In this document: piece by piece, positions 42,070 to 53,500 of the stretch
How the letters are laid out: every line of letters starts with the position of its first letter
Position numbering within the stretch: position 1 is the first letter of the stretch
Source of the DNA: Verrucomicrobiota bacterium
GTDB taxonomy: Bacteria; Verrucomicrobiota; Verrucomicrobiia; Opitutales; Opitutaceae
Direction: 5' to 3'
DNA: 64,000 bases
Assembly: GCA_023428905.1 (NCBI GenBank)
Contig: JAEYWP010000027.1
Span: forward strand, 13,076-77,075
The notes under the pieces: model-generated
The model's input: only the letters and a program-made list of their open reading frames with translations
Told to the model about the DNA's origin: nothing
Database searches by the model: none
Made by a program: the position numbers and the translations under genes

Positions 42070-43311
42070 TCAGCCGACCCGCGCGAGCGCTTCCTGCCGG
42101 CGGGCGATCGCCCGCTCGTAGGAACGTAGTTGGGTGGGGACCACGGCAGAGGCGGAGAAGCGGCGAAGACCCTCGGTGCGGGCGCGGCGGCCCATCTCGT
42201 GGCGCATCTCCGGGCTGGCGAGCAGGGCGTTGACGCGGTCCGCGATATCCCGGGGCGACTGGGGCGGCACCAACATGCCGTATTTGCCCTGGTCGACCAA
42301 CTCAGCCATGCCGCCATTGCCGGTACAGACCACGGCGCGGCCCGCCGACATGGCCTCAAGCACGACAAAACCGAAGCTTTCCCAGCGGCTGGGGAAGACG
42401 CAGATGTCGGTGTCGGCCAAATACAGCGGAATTGAGGTAAGAGGCACCTTGCCGGTGAACTCGAGCCGGTCGTGATACTTCGGATCGATCTGCGAGCAGA
42501 GGAAATCCCGCATGTTCACCCCGGCCTTTGGCGACGCGCTCCAGGCGCCGACAAAACGAAACCGCGCCTGGGGGTTGCGCTCAAAGATGACGGGGATCGC
42601 GGGGGCCAGATCCTGGACGCCCTTACGCCATTCGAGCCGGCCGACAAAACTGATGCGCTGGGTGTCGGTTTCAACCGGGATGCAGAGCATCTCGGCGGGC
42701 GGTTCGTATGTGTACGGCACCAGCGAAACCCGAGCCGGATCCGCGCCCCACGCGCCGATGATGATGTCGGCAATCGCCTGGGAGGGGGCTGCGATCTCGT
42801 CGGCATCGAGCAGGTGGTTGCGCTCCTCGCGGAAGATCGGGTCGTCCGTGCCGGCGAGGGCTCGGACATTGCGCGTCTTCGCGACGTACCACAGGAGCCG
42901 CATCTGGTTGCGGAATTGCTCCCGGGAAAAGGGAAAGCGTCCAAACTTGCGGGCGAAGAAATACGGCGTGTGCAGCTTCACCACGTAGGGAAGCTGGGGA
43001 AGGGCGCGCACGACGTACCGTGCCTCGGCAAGGAAGTCCGGCCCCTCGAGAACGTCGAAAGGCTGCTTGCGGTACTGTTGTATGAAGCCCTGCACCACCG
43101 CGGTGGGAAACGCGGAGCGGGTGGATTTCACCCGGTGGACCACAACCCCTGAGGTTTCGATCGAAGTCTCCGTGCGGCTGGTACTGCCGCAGAACACCTC
43201 CACGTGAGCTCCGGCCGCGGCGAGGCAGCGCGAAATCTGGGCTACGTACGTCGCGATACCACCGAGGGCGGTATCGGGCGGGTACTCATAGCTGACAAAC
43301 GCGATTCTCAT
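42070..43311 (-). CDS. glycosyltransferase family 4
   Basis: A 413-residue GT-B enzyme. It begins MRIAFVSYEYPPDTALGGIA, the standard N-terminal glycine-rich loop for GT4. The C-terminal GT1-type domain has ISFVGRLEWRKGVQDLAPAI and the nucleotide-sugar E-x7-E region PSRWESFGFVVLEAMSAGRA, then VPPQSPRDIADRV. It probably adds a sugar in surface polysaccharide assembly. Its first 26 bases overlap the end of the upstream Wzt-like gene, so they are co-transcribed. Confidence 0.93.
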   Translation of the reverse strand: MRIAFVSYEYPPDTALGGIATYVAQISRCLAAAGAHVEVFCGSTSRTETSIETSGVVVHRVKSTRSAFPTAVVQGFIQQYRKQPFDVLEGPDFLAEARYVVRALPQLPYVVKLHTPYFFARKFGRFPFSREQFRNQMRLLWYVAKTRNVRALAGTDDPIFREERNHLLDADEIAAPSQAIADIIIGAWGADPARVSLVPYTYEPPAEMLCIPVETDTQRISFVGRLEWRKGVQDLAPAIPVIFERNPQARFRFVGAWSASPKAGVNMRDFLCSQIDPKYHDRLEFTGKVPLTSIPLYLADTDICVFPSRWESFGFVVLEAMSAGRAVVCTGNGGMAELVDQGKYGMLVPPQSPRDIADRVNALLASPEMRHEMGRRARTEGLRRFSASAVVPTQLRSYERAIARRQEALARVG

Positions 43312-44542
43312 GGTGCACGGAAACTTCATCGGCGATGCGGACGTACCCGTGGCGGCTCTGGTAGGGCCACATTCCCCCGGCAATCACACCGGCATGGACC
43401 TCAAAGCCCATCGCGTTTTCGGCGTCGAGGTAGCGGGTGTTGTCGTTCGGGCGGAAAACAAAGACGTCCAGCGAATACCGCCCGGGAAACAGACGGAGGG
43501 GCTTCAGGTTGATTTCAACCTCGGTCTCCTCGCGCAGCTCGAAGGGCTTGATGCCTTCCTCGGGCGTGCAGATCGAACTGATCAGTTCCCCATAGCCATT
43601 CTTGATCTGGATGACGACGGCGGAGCGGGTGAACGCCTCCTTCGAGGCGATGCGGACGCGCAGGCGGTAGTCTTCGCCGAAGAGCAGCTGGCTCACGACC
43701 AGATCGTCCTTCTCCTGGTGAAACTGCGCCGAGACCAGCTTGAGTCCGTGCACCGAGTCGCGGCTGACGGCCTTCGTCGTGGTTTCGTTAAGGTAGTCGA
43801 CCACCAAGCGGTCGGCCGGGCCCACGGCGCGGACCTTGCCCTTTTCGAGCCAGACCACCCGATTGCACAGGCTTTTCACCGCCGCCATGTTGTGGCTGAC
43901 AAAGATGACCGTGCGCCCATGCGAGCGGGAGACCTCGCGCATTTTTCCGAGGCACTTGGCCTGGAACTCGGCGTCGCCGACCGCGAGCACTTCGTCGATG
44001 ATCAGGATCTCGGGCTCCAGGTGCGCCGCCACCGCAAAGGCGAGCCGCACGTACATGCCGCTCGAATACCGCTTCACCGGCGTGTCGATGAACTTTCCGA
44101 TTTCGGCAAAGTTCACGATATCGTCGAATTTCCGGCGGATCTCCGCCCGGCTCATGCCCAGGATGGCACCGTTGAGGAAAATGTTCTCGCGGCCGCTCAG
44201 CTCCGGGTGAAAGCCGGTGCCCACTTCCAGGAGGCTCGCGATGCGCCCGCGAATACGGATTTCGCCCGTCGTCGGCTCGGTGATCCGGGAGATGATTTTC
44301 AGGAGCGTGCTTTTGCCGGCGCCATTCTTGCCCACCACCCCGAGCACCTCGCCGGGATCCACGTGGAAGGAAACGTCGCGCAGGGACCAGAAGTCCGTGG
44401 CACGCTCGTCCGTCTGGGCACCACCCTTGCCTCGGGCGATATTCCACCAGCGCTCAAACTCCTCGCGGAAGGAGGTAGCGCCGATCTTTCCCAATCGGTA
44501 TCTTTTGGAAATCCCGTTTACTTCGATAATTGAGCGTCCCAT
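43286..44542 (-). CDS. Wzt-like polysaccharide ABC transporter ATPase
   Basis: A 418-residue ATPase. Residues 1-255 form the nucleotide-binding domain: VVGKNGAGKSTLLKI (Walker A), the ASLLEVGTGFHPELSGREN segment typical of the Wzt/TagH group, signature RYSSGMYVRLAFAVA and LIIDEVLAVGD (Walker B). Residues about 280-418 are a Wzt-type beta-sandwich that binds the exported glycan (KPFELREETEVEINLKPL, SLDVFVFRPND). The partner permease (Wzm) is not in the window, so it must be elsewhere. The start is the ATG giving MGRSIIEVNGISKRY. It is divergent from rpsA. Confidence 0.93.
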   Translation of the reverse strand: MGRSIIEVNGISKRYRLGKIGATSFREEFERWWNIARGKGGAQTDERATDFWSLRDVSFHVDPGEVLGVVGKNGAGKSTLLKIISRITEPTTGEIRIRGRIASLLEVGTGFHPELSGRENIFLNGAILGMSRAEIRRKFDDIVNFAEIGKFIDTPVKRYSSGMYVRLAFAVAAHLEPEILIIDEVLAVGDAEFQAKCLGKMREVSRSHGRTVIFVSHNMAAVKSLCNRVVWLEKGKVRAVGPADRLVVDYLNETTTKAVSRDSVHGLKLVSAQFHQEKDDLVVSQLLFGEDYRLRVRIASKEAFTRSAVVIQIKNGYGELISSICTPEEGIKPFELREETEVEINLKPLRLFPGRYSLDVFVFRPNDNTRYLDAENAMGFEVHAGVIAGGMWPYQSRHGYVRIADEVSVHHENRVCQL

Positions 44543-44870
44543 GCGGTGTGTGATGCGGGGCAGGTTGAGCGGAATGGTAGCCTGATGCATGCCGGAGTTC
44601 CGTGCGTTTCCGCCAACCGCTTTCGGTGCGGAAATTTCCCGACCCGGCGGCAGGGAAGCGAGCGCCCGGTTAAGGTCAAGTTTCCGCTTGCCGGCCCCCC
44701 TGAGGTTCGAGACTGTCGCGGTTTGCGGCATTTTTCTCGGTCTCGATCCGCGCGCCGCATTGCTCCCGCGGATCTTACGTCAGGTAAACCTTCAACCACC
44801 GTCCCGCCTCTGTGGGACATTGCGAAGGGCCTTCGTCCCGGAGCAAGGCGATGGCGCTTCGATCGTCATC
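44543..44870. other. 328-bp divergent intergenic region before rpsA
   Basis: This gap must hold promoters for the Wzt-like gene (minus) and rpsA (plus). It has no stop in the rpsA frame from 44589, but the resulting 94 residues do not resemble S1. I see no convincing -35/-10 pair and no good Shine-Dalgarno before the rpsA ATG, which is usual for S1 mRNAs. Confidence 0.5.
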
Positions 44871-46541
<1,671 letters not shown>

Positions 46542-46565
46542 GTCGTCCCGTCGCAAACCCTTCCA

Positions 46566-46598
46566 AGGCGTCCCGCATCTCGCGGGGCGCCTTTTTTT
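46566..46598 (+). terminator. rho-independent terminator of rpsA
   Basis: AGGCGTCCCGC (46566-46576) pairs over 11 positions with GCGGGGCGCCT (46582-46592) around ATCTC, followed directly by a run of T (46592-46598). It lies 25 bp after the rpsA stop and just before the convergent kinase gene. Confidence 0.92.
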
Positions 46599-46603
46599 GC
46601 GGC

Positions 46604-49480
46604 CTAGGGTCGACTGGGCGGGGGCGGCGCCGGTGCCGCGGCCGCGCTGGCGCGCACCCGCTGGAGGGCCTCGAGCAGGTCCTCGGCGGTGAAAGGCTTG
46701 GGGATAAACTGGACCCGCGGATCATCGGGCAGGCGCTTGCGTGCGTCCTCTTCACTGAACCCGCTCATGATCAGGAAGGGCAGGGCGGGGTTCATCGTCC
46801 GCAGCTCGGTCAGCGTGCCTGGTCCGTCCAGCCCGGGCATGGTGAGATCGAGGAGCACCGCAGAAAAACGGCCCCCGTGCGCCAGCCCAAGCGCCAGGGC
46901 CTCGTAACCGTCCGCCGCCATCGTCACCGCGTAGCCGTGCCGCTCCAGAATGGCACTGGCAATGCGCCGCACACTCGCCTCGTCGTCGACCACCAGGACG
47001 GTGCCGCCCGTCTCCAGCTTGTCCGTCTGGCGCGGCGTGGCGCTTATCGGAGTTTCGATCTCCTTCGCGGACCGCGGAAAAACGATGCGAAACGAGGTGC
47101 CGCGTCCGACTGCGCTCCGCAGGAAGATCGCACCCTTGTGCGCGCGGACCACACCCACCACGGCGGCAAGGCCTAGGCCCCGCCCGGTGAATTTCGTGGT
47201 GAAAAAGGGATCGAAGATTCGGGCGGCCGTATCCGTGCTCATCCCACAGCCGTCGTCCTCCACTTCCAGGCCGACGTAGTCACCGGGAGGGAGATCCTGG
47301 CCCAGTCGCGCCTCCCGCAACTGTTCCCGCGACATCGTCATCTGCGTGGTGAGGACACGGATCGTGCCGTTCCCGCCGTTGAGGGATTCCGACGCGTTGA
47401 TCACCAGGTTCATCACCACCTGGCGGACCTGGGAGGGATCCGCTTTCACCGGAAGCGCCTTGGGGCAGAGGACGAAGTCCAGCTTGGCGTTCTTGCTGAT
47501 GGAAAGTTTCAGCAGCTGCACCGTGTCGGCGACGACGGTGTTGAGGTCGAGCAGCTCGATGTTGAAGCGGCTCTTGCCGGCGTAGGCCAGCATCTGCCGG
47601 CAAAGGTCGGCGGCGCGCTGGCTGGCGATCTCCACCTGGTCCAGGGCGTCGGCCACCGACTTCGCATCCTCCCGCGCCAGCGTGGTGTTGCCGAGAATGA
47701 CGGTCAGAAGGTTGTTGAAGTCGTGGGCGATCCCGCCCGCCAGCACACCGAGGCTCTCCAGCTTTTGCGCCTCAAGCATCTTCAGCTGGAGCTTCTGGCG
47801 TTCCTCGTCCGCATGCTTCTGGCGGGAGACGTCCTCGTAACAGCCATGGAGGCGGATCACCCGCGCGCCATCCCAGTCCGCCCTCCCGGCGTAACGCACC
47901 CAGATGAGCCGACTGTTTGCTGTCACCAGCTCCACCTCCAGGTCAAAGGGTGTGCCGTCCTTGAGGGCCCGCTCCACCGCGGTGCGGACCACCGGCTGCG
48001 CTGCCGGCGCAAAAAACGCGATCGCCCGCTCCAGTTCGAGCGGCGGCGCCTTCGGATCCATGTCGTGAATACGATAGGCCTGCGATGTCCAGAAAAGGAT
48101 GCCGCTGCGCAGGTCGTACTCCCAGCCGCCGATCTGGGAGGTCTCCTGCGTCTGCTCGAGCAGTTTCTGGCTGCGGATCAGCGCCGCCTCGGTCTGTTTG
48201 CGCTGGGTGATGTCGGACGCGATGCCCGTGACGCGCGTGGGTTCGCCGGCAGCGGTGCGTGACACCACTGAACCGCGGTCGAAGATCCACCGCCAGCTGC
48301 CATCCCGGGCTCGCAGGCGGTATTCGACTGTACCGTGTCCGAGGAGAAGCTGGCGTTTGAAGGCCTCGACGCGCGGGAGATCCTCGTGGTGCAGCCAGGG
48401 CAGGAGGGCGTCAATGTTGGCCGGGATCTCCGCCGGGCTGCAGCCGAGGATGCCGGCCCAGCGGTCGCTTCGGACCACCTGGCGAGTGAGCAGATTCCAG
48501 TCCCAGAACGCATCTTCACTTCCCTCCAGGGAGAGGCTGAGTCGCTCCTCGCTGTGGCGTAGCGCCTCCGACTGCCGCTGCACCCGCCGGAGCAACTGCC
48601 GCTGTCGCAGGAGCGCGATCAAGAGGATCAAGGCCAGGCCCACTCCAGGTATCCAATAACGGCGCAGGTCCCTCAACGTCAGTTGGGGTTCGGCGATCGG
48701 GCCCAGCCACCGCTGATGCAGGGCCTGGTAGGTGCCGTCCACGTGGACCTGGGAAAGCGCGTGGTTGATGCGGTAGAGCAGGTCAGCCTGTCCCTTCGCC
48801 ACTGCCATGTGCAGCTCGTAGCGGATCTCCGGAAGATCGGTGGAGGCCACCTTCACGTTCTTGAAGCCTCGTTCGCGGATCATCTTCAGCCCCACGGGGA
48901 GGACGGCAAAGACCGCGTCGGCCCGGCCCGCCTCCAGCTGCATCAGGCTGTCCTCGAGAGACGCACTAAAAACGAGCGCGTTGTCCAACTGGTGACGCCG
49001 GGCGATATGGTGCCCGACACCCTCCTGCGCCACGGCCAGGCGGGAGCGCGCCAGGACCTCGCGGCTGATGAAGTCCGGCGCCTTGCGATGCACGAAGACC
49101 GCACCTGGCAGGCTCGCGTGCGGGATGGAGTAGTCGAAACGGGTGACCCGCTCCGGCAGGTAGGCGACGTTTGCCAGCAGGTCGATTTCACCCGTCTCCA
49201 GCATAGCCAGCACATCCGTCCAGGGGCGCACATGGAACTCCAGCTCCAGCCGTTCTGCCCGGGCCATCGCCTGCAGCAGGTCGACGCAAAATCCCGCCGG
49301 GCTTCCGTTTTCATCCAGATAGGTGAACGGGGCCGCGGCAGGTTCGATGCCCACCCTGACTTTCCGCACCGCCTCCAGGGCCGTTTGCCCTGCGGGTTGC
49401 GCAGTGACGGGGAGCGCAAGTGCTACAAGCAGAAGCAATCGGCGCCACGGAAGGGCAAGGAAGAGGCCGCGCACGGTCAC
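46604..49480 (-). CDS. hybrid sensor histidine kinase with periplasmic binding domain
   Basis: A protein of about 958 residues with a GTG start before a signal/anchor helix (GLFLALPWRRLLLLVALALP); an ATG at 49603 would add a 41-residue hydrophilic stretch. Order: SBP_bac_3 solute-binding domain (about 30-255; VRVGIEPAAAPFTYLDENGS), one membrane helix (YWIPGVGLALILLIALL), two PAS domains, a HisKA domain with H586 (GGIAHDFNNLLTVI), an HATPase with GDYVGLEVEDDGCGM, and a C-terminal receiver with D878 (LLDLTMPGLDG). It senses an amino-acid-like or other small solute in the periplasm. A stand-alone output regulator is not adjacent. It is convergent with rpsA. Confidence 0.9.
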   Translation of the reverse strand: MTVRGLFLALPWRRLLLLVALALPVTAQPAGQTALEAVRKVRVGIEPAAAPFTYLDENGSPAGFCVDLLQAMARAERLELEFHVRPWTDVLAMLETGEIDLLANVAYLPERVTRFDYSIPHASLPGAVFVHRKAPDFISREVLARSRLAVAQEGVGHHIARRHQLDNALVFSASLEDSLMQLEAGRADAVFAVLPVGLKMIRERGFKNVKVASTDLPEIRYELHMAVAKGQADLLYRINHALSQVHVDGTYQALHQRWLGPIAEPQLTLRDLRRYWIPGVGLALILLIALLRQRQLLRRVQRQSEALRHSEERLSLSLEGSEDAFWDWNLLTRQVVRSDRWAGILGCSPAEIPANIDALLPWLHHEDLPRVEAFKRQLLLGHGTVEYRLRARDGSWRWIFDRGSVVSRTAAGEPTRVTGIASDITQRKQTEAALIRSQKLLEQTQETSQIGGWEYDLRSGILFWTSQAYRIHDMDPKAPPLELERAIAFFAPAAQPVVRTAVERALKDGTPFDLEVELVTANSRLIWVRYAGRADWDGARVIRLHGCYEDVSRQKHADEERQKLQLKMLEAQKLESLGVLAGGIAHDFNNLLTVILGNTTLAREDAKSVADALDQVEIASQRAADLCRQMLAYAGKSRFNIELLDLNTVVADTVQLLKLSISKNAKLDFVLCPKALPVKADPSQVRQVVMNLVINASESLNGGNGTIRVLTTQMTMSREQLREARLGQDLPPGDYVGLEVEDDGCGMSTDTAARIFDPFFTTKFTGRGLGLAAVVGVVRAHKGAIFLRSAVGRGTSFRIVFPRSAKEIETPISATPRQTDKLETGGTVLVVDDEASVRRIASAILERHGYAVTMAADGYEALALGLAHGGRFSAVLLDLTMPGLDGPGTLTELRTMNPALPFLIMSGFSEEDARKRLPDDPRVQFIPKPFTAEDLLEALQRVRASAAAAPAPPPPSRP

Positions 49481-49624
49481 GCACCGGGCGCCGGAAGAGG
49501 CTGGAGAGACGAAGTACAGACTTTCGGGTTTAAAGAGCCCGCCCTGGATTGGCGAGTCGCCGCTTCGGCGCGGGCGTGGGGAAGTTTCCCCAAGCACAGT
49601 CACCGGATTGCCCGACCGATCAAA

Positions 49625-49870
49625 TTAACGCCGCCCGTCGCCCCGGTTGGTTTTGTTCAACTGGGAAAGCAACGCTTGGATCTGCGCTCTCACCCGCACG
49701 TCGCTCAGCTCCTCAGCCAGCGTGTGGATCAGGACCGAGACCAGCGTATCGCGCGCGGCCAGGTTCCGCTCGCTGGTCGCCGCAGGCACGGCATCGGAGC
49801 CAAGCCAAAGGCGGATTTCTTCGCGGACAGCGCCGAGGCTGTCGAAACTGACGTCGTGGAGGAGGGACAT
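49625..49870 (-). CDS. small protein of unknown function (81 residues)
   Basis: An 81-residue acidic, helical protein beginning MSLLHDVSFDSLGAVREEIR. Its C-terminal part (RDTLVSVLIHTLAEELSDVR, then AQIQALLSQL) shares a spaced pattern with the end of the protein encoded at 50121-50525. No known family is recognised. No signal peptide or membrane helix is present. The start is the ATG after GGAAGG-rich DNA. Confidence 0.6.
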   Translation of the reverse strand: MSLLHDVSFDSLGAVREEIRLWLGSDAVPAATSERNLAARDTLVSVLIHTLAEELSDVRVRAQIQALLSQLNKTNRGDGRR

Positions 49871-50067
49871 GATGCTGGAAGGAAGGGACCTGTTGCCACT
49901 GCCCTTTTCCCGGTTTTCGGGCGCGCGTTTCAGAAAAAGAGGTGCTCTTCCAGAAAAAGCCTGAAACCGCGGCGCCCTCGATCGCCGCACGGTTTCGGTT
50001 TCGAAGTCGGGTTCGCGGGTGATCGCGGCGGTGGGATAAGCGCCGGCACGGCTTCTCCACGACCCAG

Positions 50068-50096
50068 CAAAAAGCCCGTCCGGCAAAGGACGGGCT
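50068..50096 (-). terminator. rho-independent terminator of the 134-residue protein gene
   Basis: On the minus strand AGCCCGTCC pairs with GGACGGGCT around TTTGCC, followed by TTTTT (the A-run at 50069-50073 on the plus strand). It lies 25 bp past the stop of the gene at 50121-50525. Confidence 0.88.
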
Positions 50097-50120
50097 GCTC
50101 GGCAGAAACTGAGGCCAGGC

Positions 50121-50525
50121 TCAGCCCTTTTTGCCCTTGGTTCGGCGGGTCTTGACGATCTTCTCGCCGCCGCGGAGGTGCAGGTCCAGGGCGAGCTCCT
50201 TGATCGTCTTTTTGATCTGGGCCAGATCCGCGGTATCGGGGAGCTGCTCCGCGAGCTGGAAGATGGCGGAACCCAGCATCGCCTCACGCAGACCCGGGAA
50301 GTGAGCGGACATCGGCGGGCGCGAACCCGTGATCACGACCGGGATGCCGTCGCCGGCATGCAGGTTGGCGTTACCGAAGGCTGCGGCGGCGGCCTTGTTT
50401 GAGGCGGCTCCGACGCTGCGCGTCGAAGACGACGCGTCATTGCCGGCGAAGTCGTTGACCTGGCCGACAGTCGAGCTGATCGACGGATTCGAGAACGCGG
50501 GAGGATAGTCTGAGTTACCGGGCAT
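50121..50525 (-). CDS. small protein of unknown function (134 residues)
   Basis: A 134-residue protein. The first 70 residues are low-complexity Ser/Ala/Asn-rich (ASSSTRSVGAASNKAAAAAF); the rest is more ordered, with SRPPMSAHFPGLREAMLGSA, IFQLAEQLPDTADLAQIKKT and a basic tail (KIVKTRRTKGKKG). The basic tail may bind nucleic acid. The start MPGNSDY is chosen; an upstream ATG (MCNVYT) is possible. It has its own terminator. The C-terminal pattern is shared with the 81-residue protein next to it. Confidence 0.65.
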   Translation of the reverse strand: MPGNSDYPPAFSNPSISSTVGQVNDFAGNDASSSTRSVGAASNKAAAAAFGNANLHAGDGIPVVITGSRPPMSAHFPGLREAMLGSAIFQLAEQLPDTADLAQIKKTIKELALDLHLRGGEKIVKTRRTKGKKG

Positions 50526-50573
50526 GGGATGTATCGTGTTTAGGATTGTGTAGACATTACACAAAAGGGGCCG

Positions 50574-53500
50574 CTACCAGGCGAGCTTCAGCGCACGGAG
50601 GCGCTCGCGCAGGGCTTCGAGGTTCCAGAGGCGCAGCGAACCATCCACGCCCTGTGTCGCGAGCTGGCGCCCATCGGGGCTGAACCGCACGCGGTACGTG
50701 TTGCTGGCCTGCTGGCGGCTTTCCAGGACAGCCAGCAGCTGGCCCGAGGGAATGGCGACCAGGTACACCTTGTCATCCGCCGAACAGGCCAGGAGGGCAC
50801 CGTCGGGAGAAAACGCGGCCCGGCCCGCCTCGGCTGCAACGACGGGGGGCAGCCAGGACACGGCCTCCCACGTTTGTGTATCCACCAGCAAACATCCGCG
50901 GTCACCCGTGCACACCAGCCACCGCTCGTTCGGGCTGAGGGTGAGGGTACTGCCTGGACCGGTGGGCAACGCCTTTGCCGCCGAAGCGCCACGGGTCAGG
51001 ATCTCGACGCTCCGGCCACTGACCCCGCTGTAGGCCACGGCCAGCCAGGCGCTCGCGCGCGGCGCAACGGCATCCCACACTCCGGGACTGACCGGCACGG
51101 TTTCGCGCACCTCCAGGGTCTTTGTATCCAAGGTTTGGACCTGCGGGGTCGTGGAGTCGTTGATGCAAAGGAGCGCGCCCTCCGGGCTGACGGCGGATCC
51201 CCAGATGCCTGGCAACACCGCCACCGGGAGCCGCTGCAGCGTGGGTTTTGCGGTGTTCTCCAGGCGCCACAGGCCGCTGCGTTTCGACGCGAGGAGAAGG
51301 GAACCATCGGGAAGGTAGCGGACGTTTTTTTCCGCCTTGGGGTCCAGCTCCTGTCGCAGGAGAAGTCTGGCACTCGCGCTCTCCCAGAGCGACACGCCGG
51401 TGAAGGAGGCGACGGCGAGCGTCTTTCCGTCGGGGGCGAAATCGAGGCTGCTCACCAGCGTGGCCCAGTCGTTGGCGAAGGGCGAGCGGCGCGGTGCACA
51501 CACTTCCTCCAGGTCGGTCAAGCTGAGCACCTCGGCGGCGGTCGCAAAATCCGTGGCCGCGATGCGGCGTCCATCCTTCGAGAACGTGAGCACAGGCTCC
51601 GCGCCCAGGCTGCCCACCGTCAGCTGCTCCGAACGGGTGCTCACACTCCAGAATCGCAGGGTCCGGTCCTGTCCGGTGGAGGCGAGCAGCCTGCCATCCG
51701 GCGCAAAGAGCACCTGGGTGACATTCTGACGGTGGCCGTCGAGCCGGGTGATCTCCCCGTCCTCCAGCGAAGCGAGGTAAACGCTTCCGTCCGCGCAACC
51801 AAACCCCAGGAGCTGCCCGTCGGGACTGAACTGCACCGCTTTCACTTCGGCCGCGACCTTCAGCCGCTGGAGCAACCGGTTGCTGGATACGTCGAGCACG
51901 AGCACCTCGGTGGAATCGCTCAACCCCACGGCGAGGCGCCCGCCCGGAGCATCCATGGCGAGGCACAACGCCGGTGCGGGAACGGGGTGGACGGCCTCGT
52001 TGGCGGTGCCCGCGAGCAGCCGGGTGCGGACCGTGCCGTCGTGTGCGGCGTACGCCAGGCGCGATCCGTCGGCGGCAATGCAGAAATCGAGGAGCGACCA
52101 TTCCGGGCGCGGACGCAGCGGCGCGGCGAGCGCGGCGGGAGGCTGGGAGAAAACCCACGTGGACGCGCGCAGGTCCCAGACCCGGAGTGCATGATTGGAG
52201 TAGCGGACTGCCAGCAGGTCGGCGGTGACTTCGATCCGGGCGATCTCACCGCCGAGCGCGTCGCCGATCTGGACCGGCTCACCTCCCACGATAGGACGGC
52301 GCACGATCCGCTGACGCTCTTCCACCACAAAAACGGACTCGAGAGTGCTGTCGAAGGCGAGGCGCTGGCTGCTGTCGGTGCGAACGGTGCGCCGGCCCGA
52401 TGACTGGACGTCGAGGAGGGTCAAGGCTGCGATCGCTTCATTGCGAAGATCCAGGGTGGAATGAATGGCCGCCGCCTCCTGGAGGGCCCGGAGGGCGTCC
52501 AGGCGCTGGCCGGGGCGTCCGGTGAGGCGCGCGGCGCGTGCCTGTGCCAGCAACGCGGTGTAGAGCTGTTCACGGGCCGCCTCCGCCGAGGTGGTGGCCG
52601 CGGCTTCCGCGGCGAGGGCCCGGTTGCGCTCTCGGTCAATCCGGACTGCTGCGAGGGTGGAGCCGAGGGCGATGGCCACCAGGGTAAGGAGGAGCAGGGC
52701 GACCAGGGTGGCGGGGAACGGGTTGCGTTTGGCCCAGCGCCAGAGTTGCTCGGCGGCCCCGACGGGGCGGGCCTGGATGGGACGCCCCCCCAGCCAGGCC
52801 TCCAAATCCTCGGCGAACGCGCGGGCGCTCGCGTATCGATTGTTTGGATCGTGCTGGAGCGCCTTCAGGCAGATCGTCTCCAGGTCCCGGGGGATGTTGT
52901 GCGCAAGGGAGGATGGACGCTCCGGCGTCTTGTCCTGCGAGGCGACGAGGGTTTCCAGGACGGTGGCGCCGACAAAGGGAGGCCGCCCGGTCAGCAGTTC
53001 GTAGAGGATCGCACCGAGGCTGTAGATGTCCACCGCAGTGGTCAGTCCCTTACTGCCGAGCGCCTGCTCGGGAGCGATGTAGTGCGGGGTCCCCAGGACG
53101 GCTGCGGTGAGGGTGAGTTTTTTGTCGTCCTCGATCCATTTCGCGAGGCCGAAGTCGCACACGTAGGGTTCGCCCGCCGCGTCCAGCAGAATGTTCCCGG
53201 GCTTCAGGTCGCGGTGCAGGATTCCGCGTTCGTGCGCGTGTTGAACTCCGCGGGAAACCTTGGCGAGGAGTCGCGCCGCCTCGAGGGGGCGCCCAAGGTA
53301 GCTGCCGAGGTTGTGCGCAAGGCTCCCGCCCGTCGTCAGCTTCATGCTGAAAAAGGGGATGCCGTCGTGTTCACCGACCTCGTGGATCGGCAGGACGTGC
53401 GGGTGGTCCAGGCTGCTGACGGCCCGCACCTCCGAGCGAAATCGCTGGACCAGGTCATCGACCTCGAGGTGATGGGCCTGTAATACCTTCAGCGCTACAA

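Noticed and set aside
50874..52403. 509-codon frame on the plus strand opposite the WD40 domain
   Set aside because: Shadow of a validated kinase-WD40 gene; no start signal and low-complexity composition.
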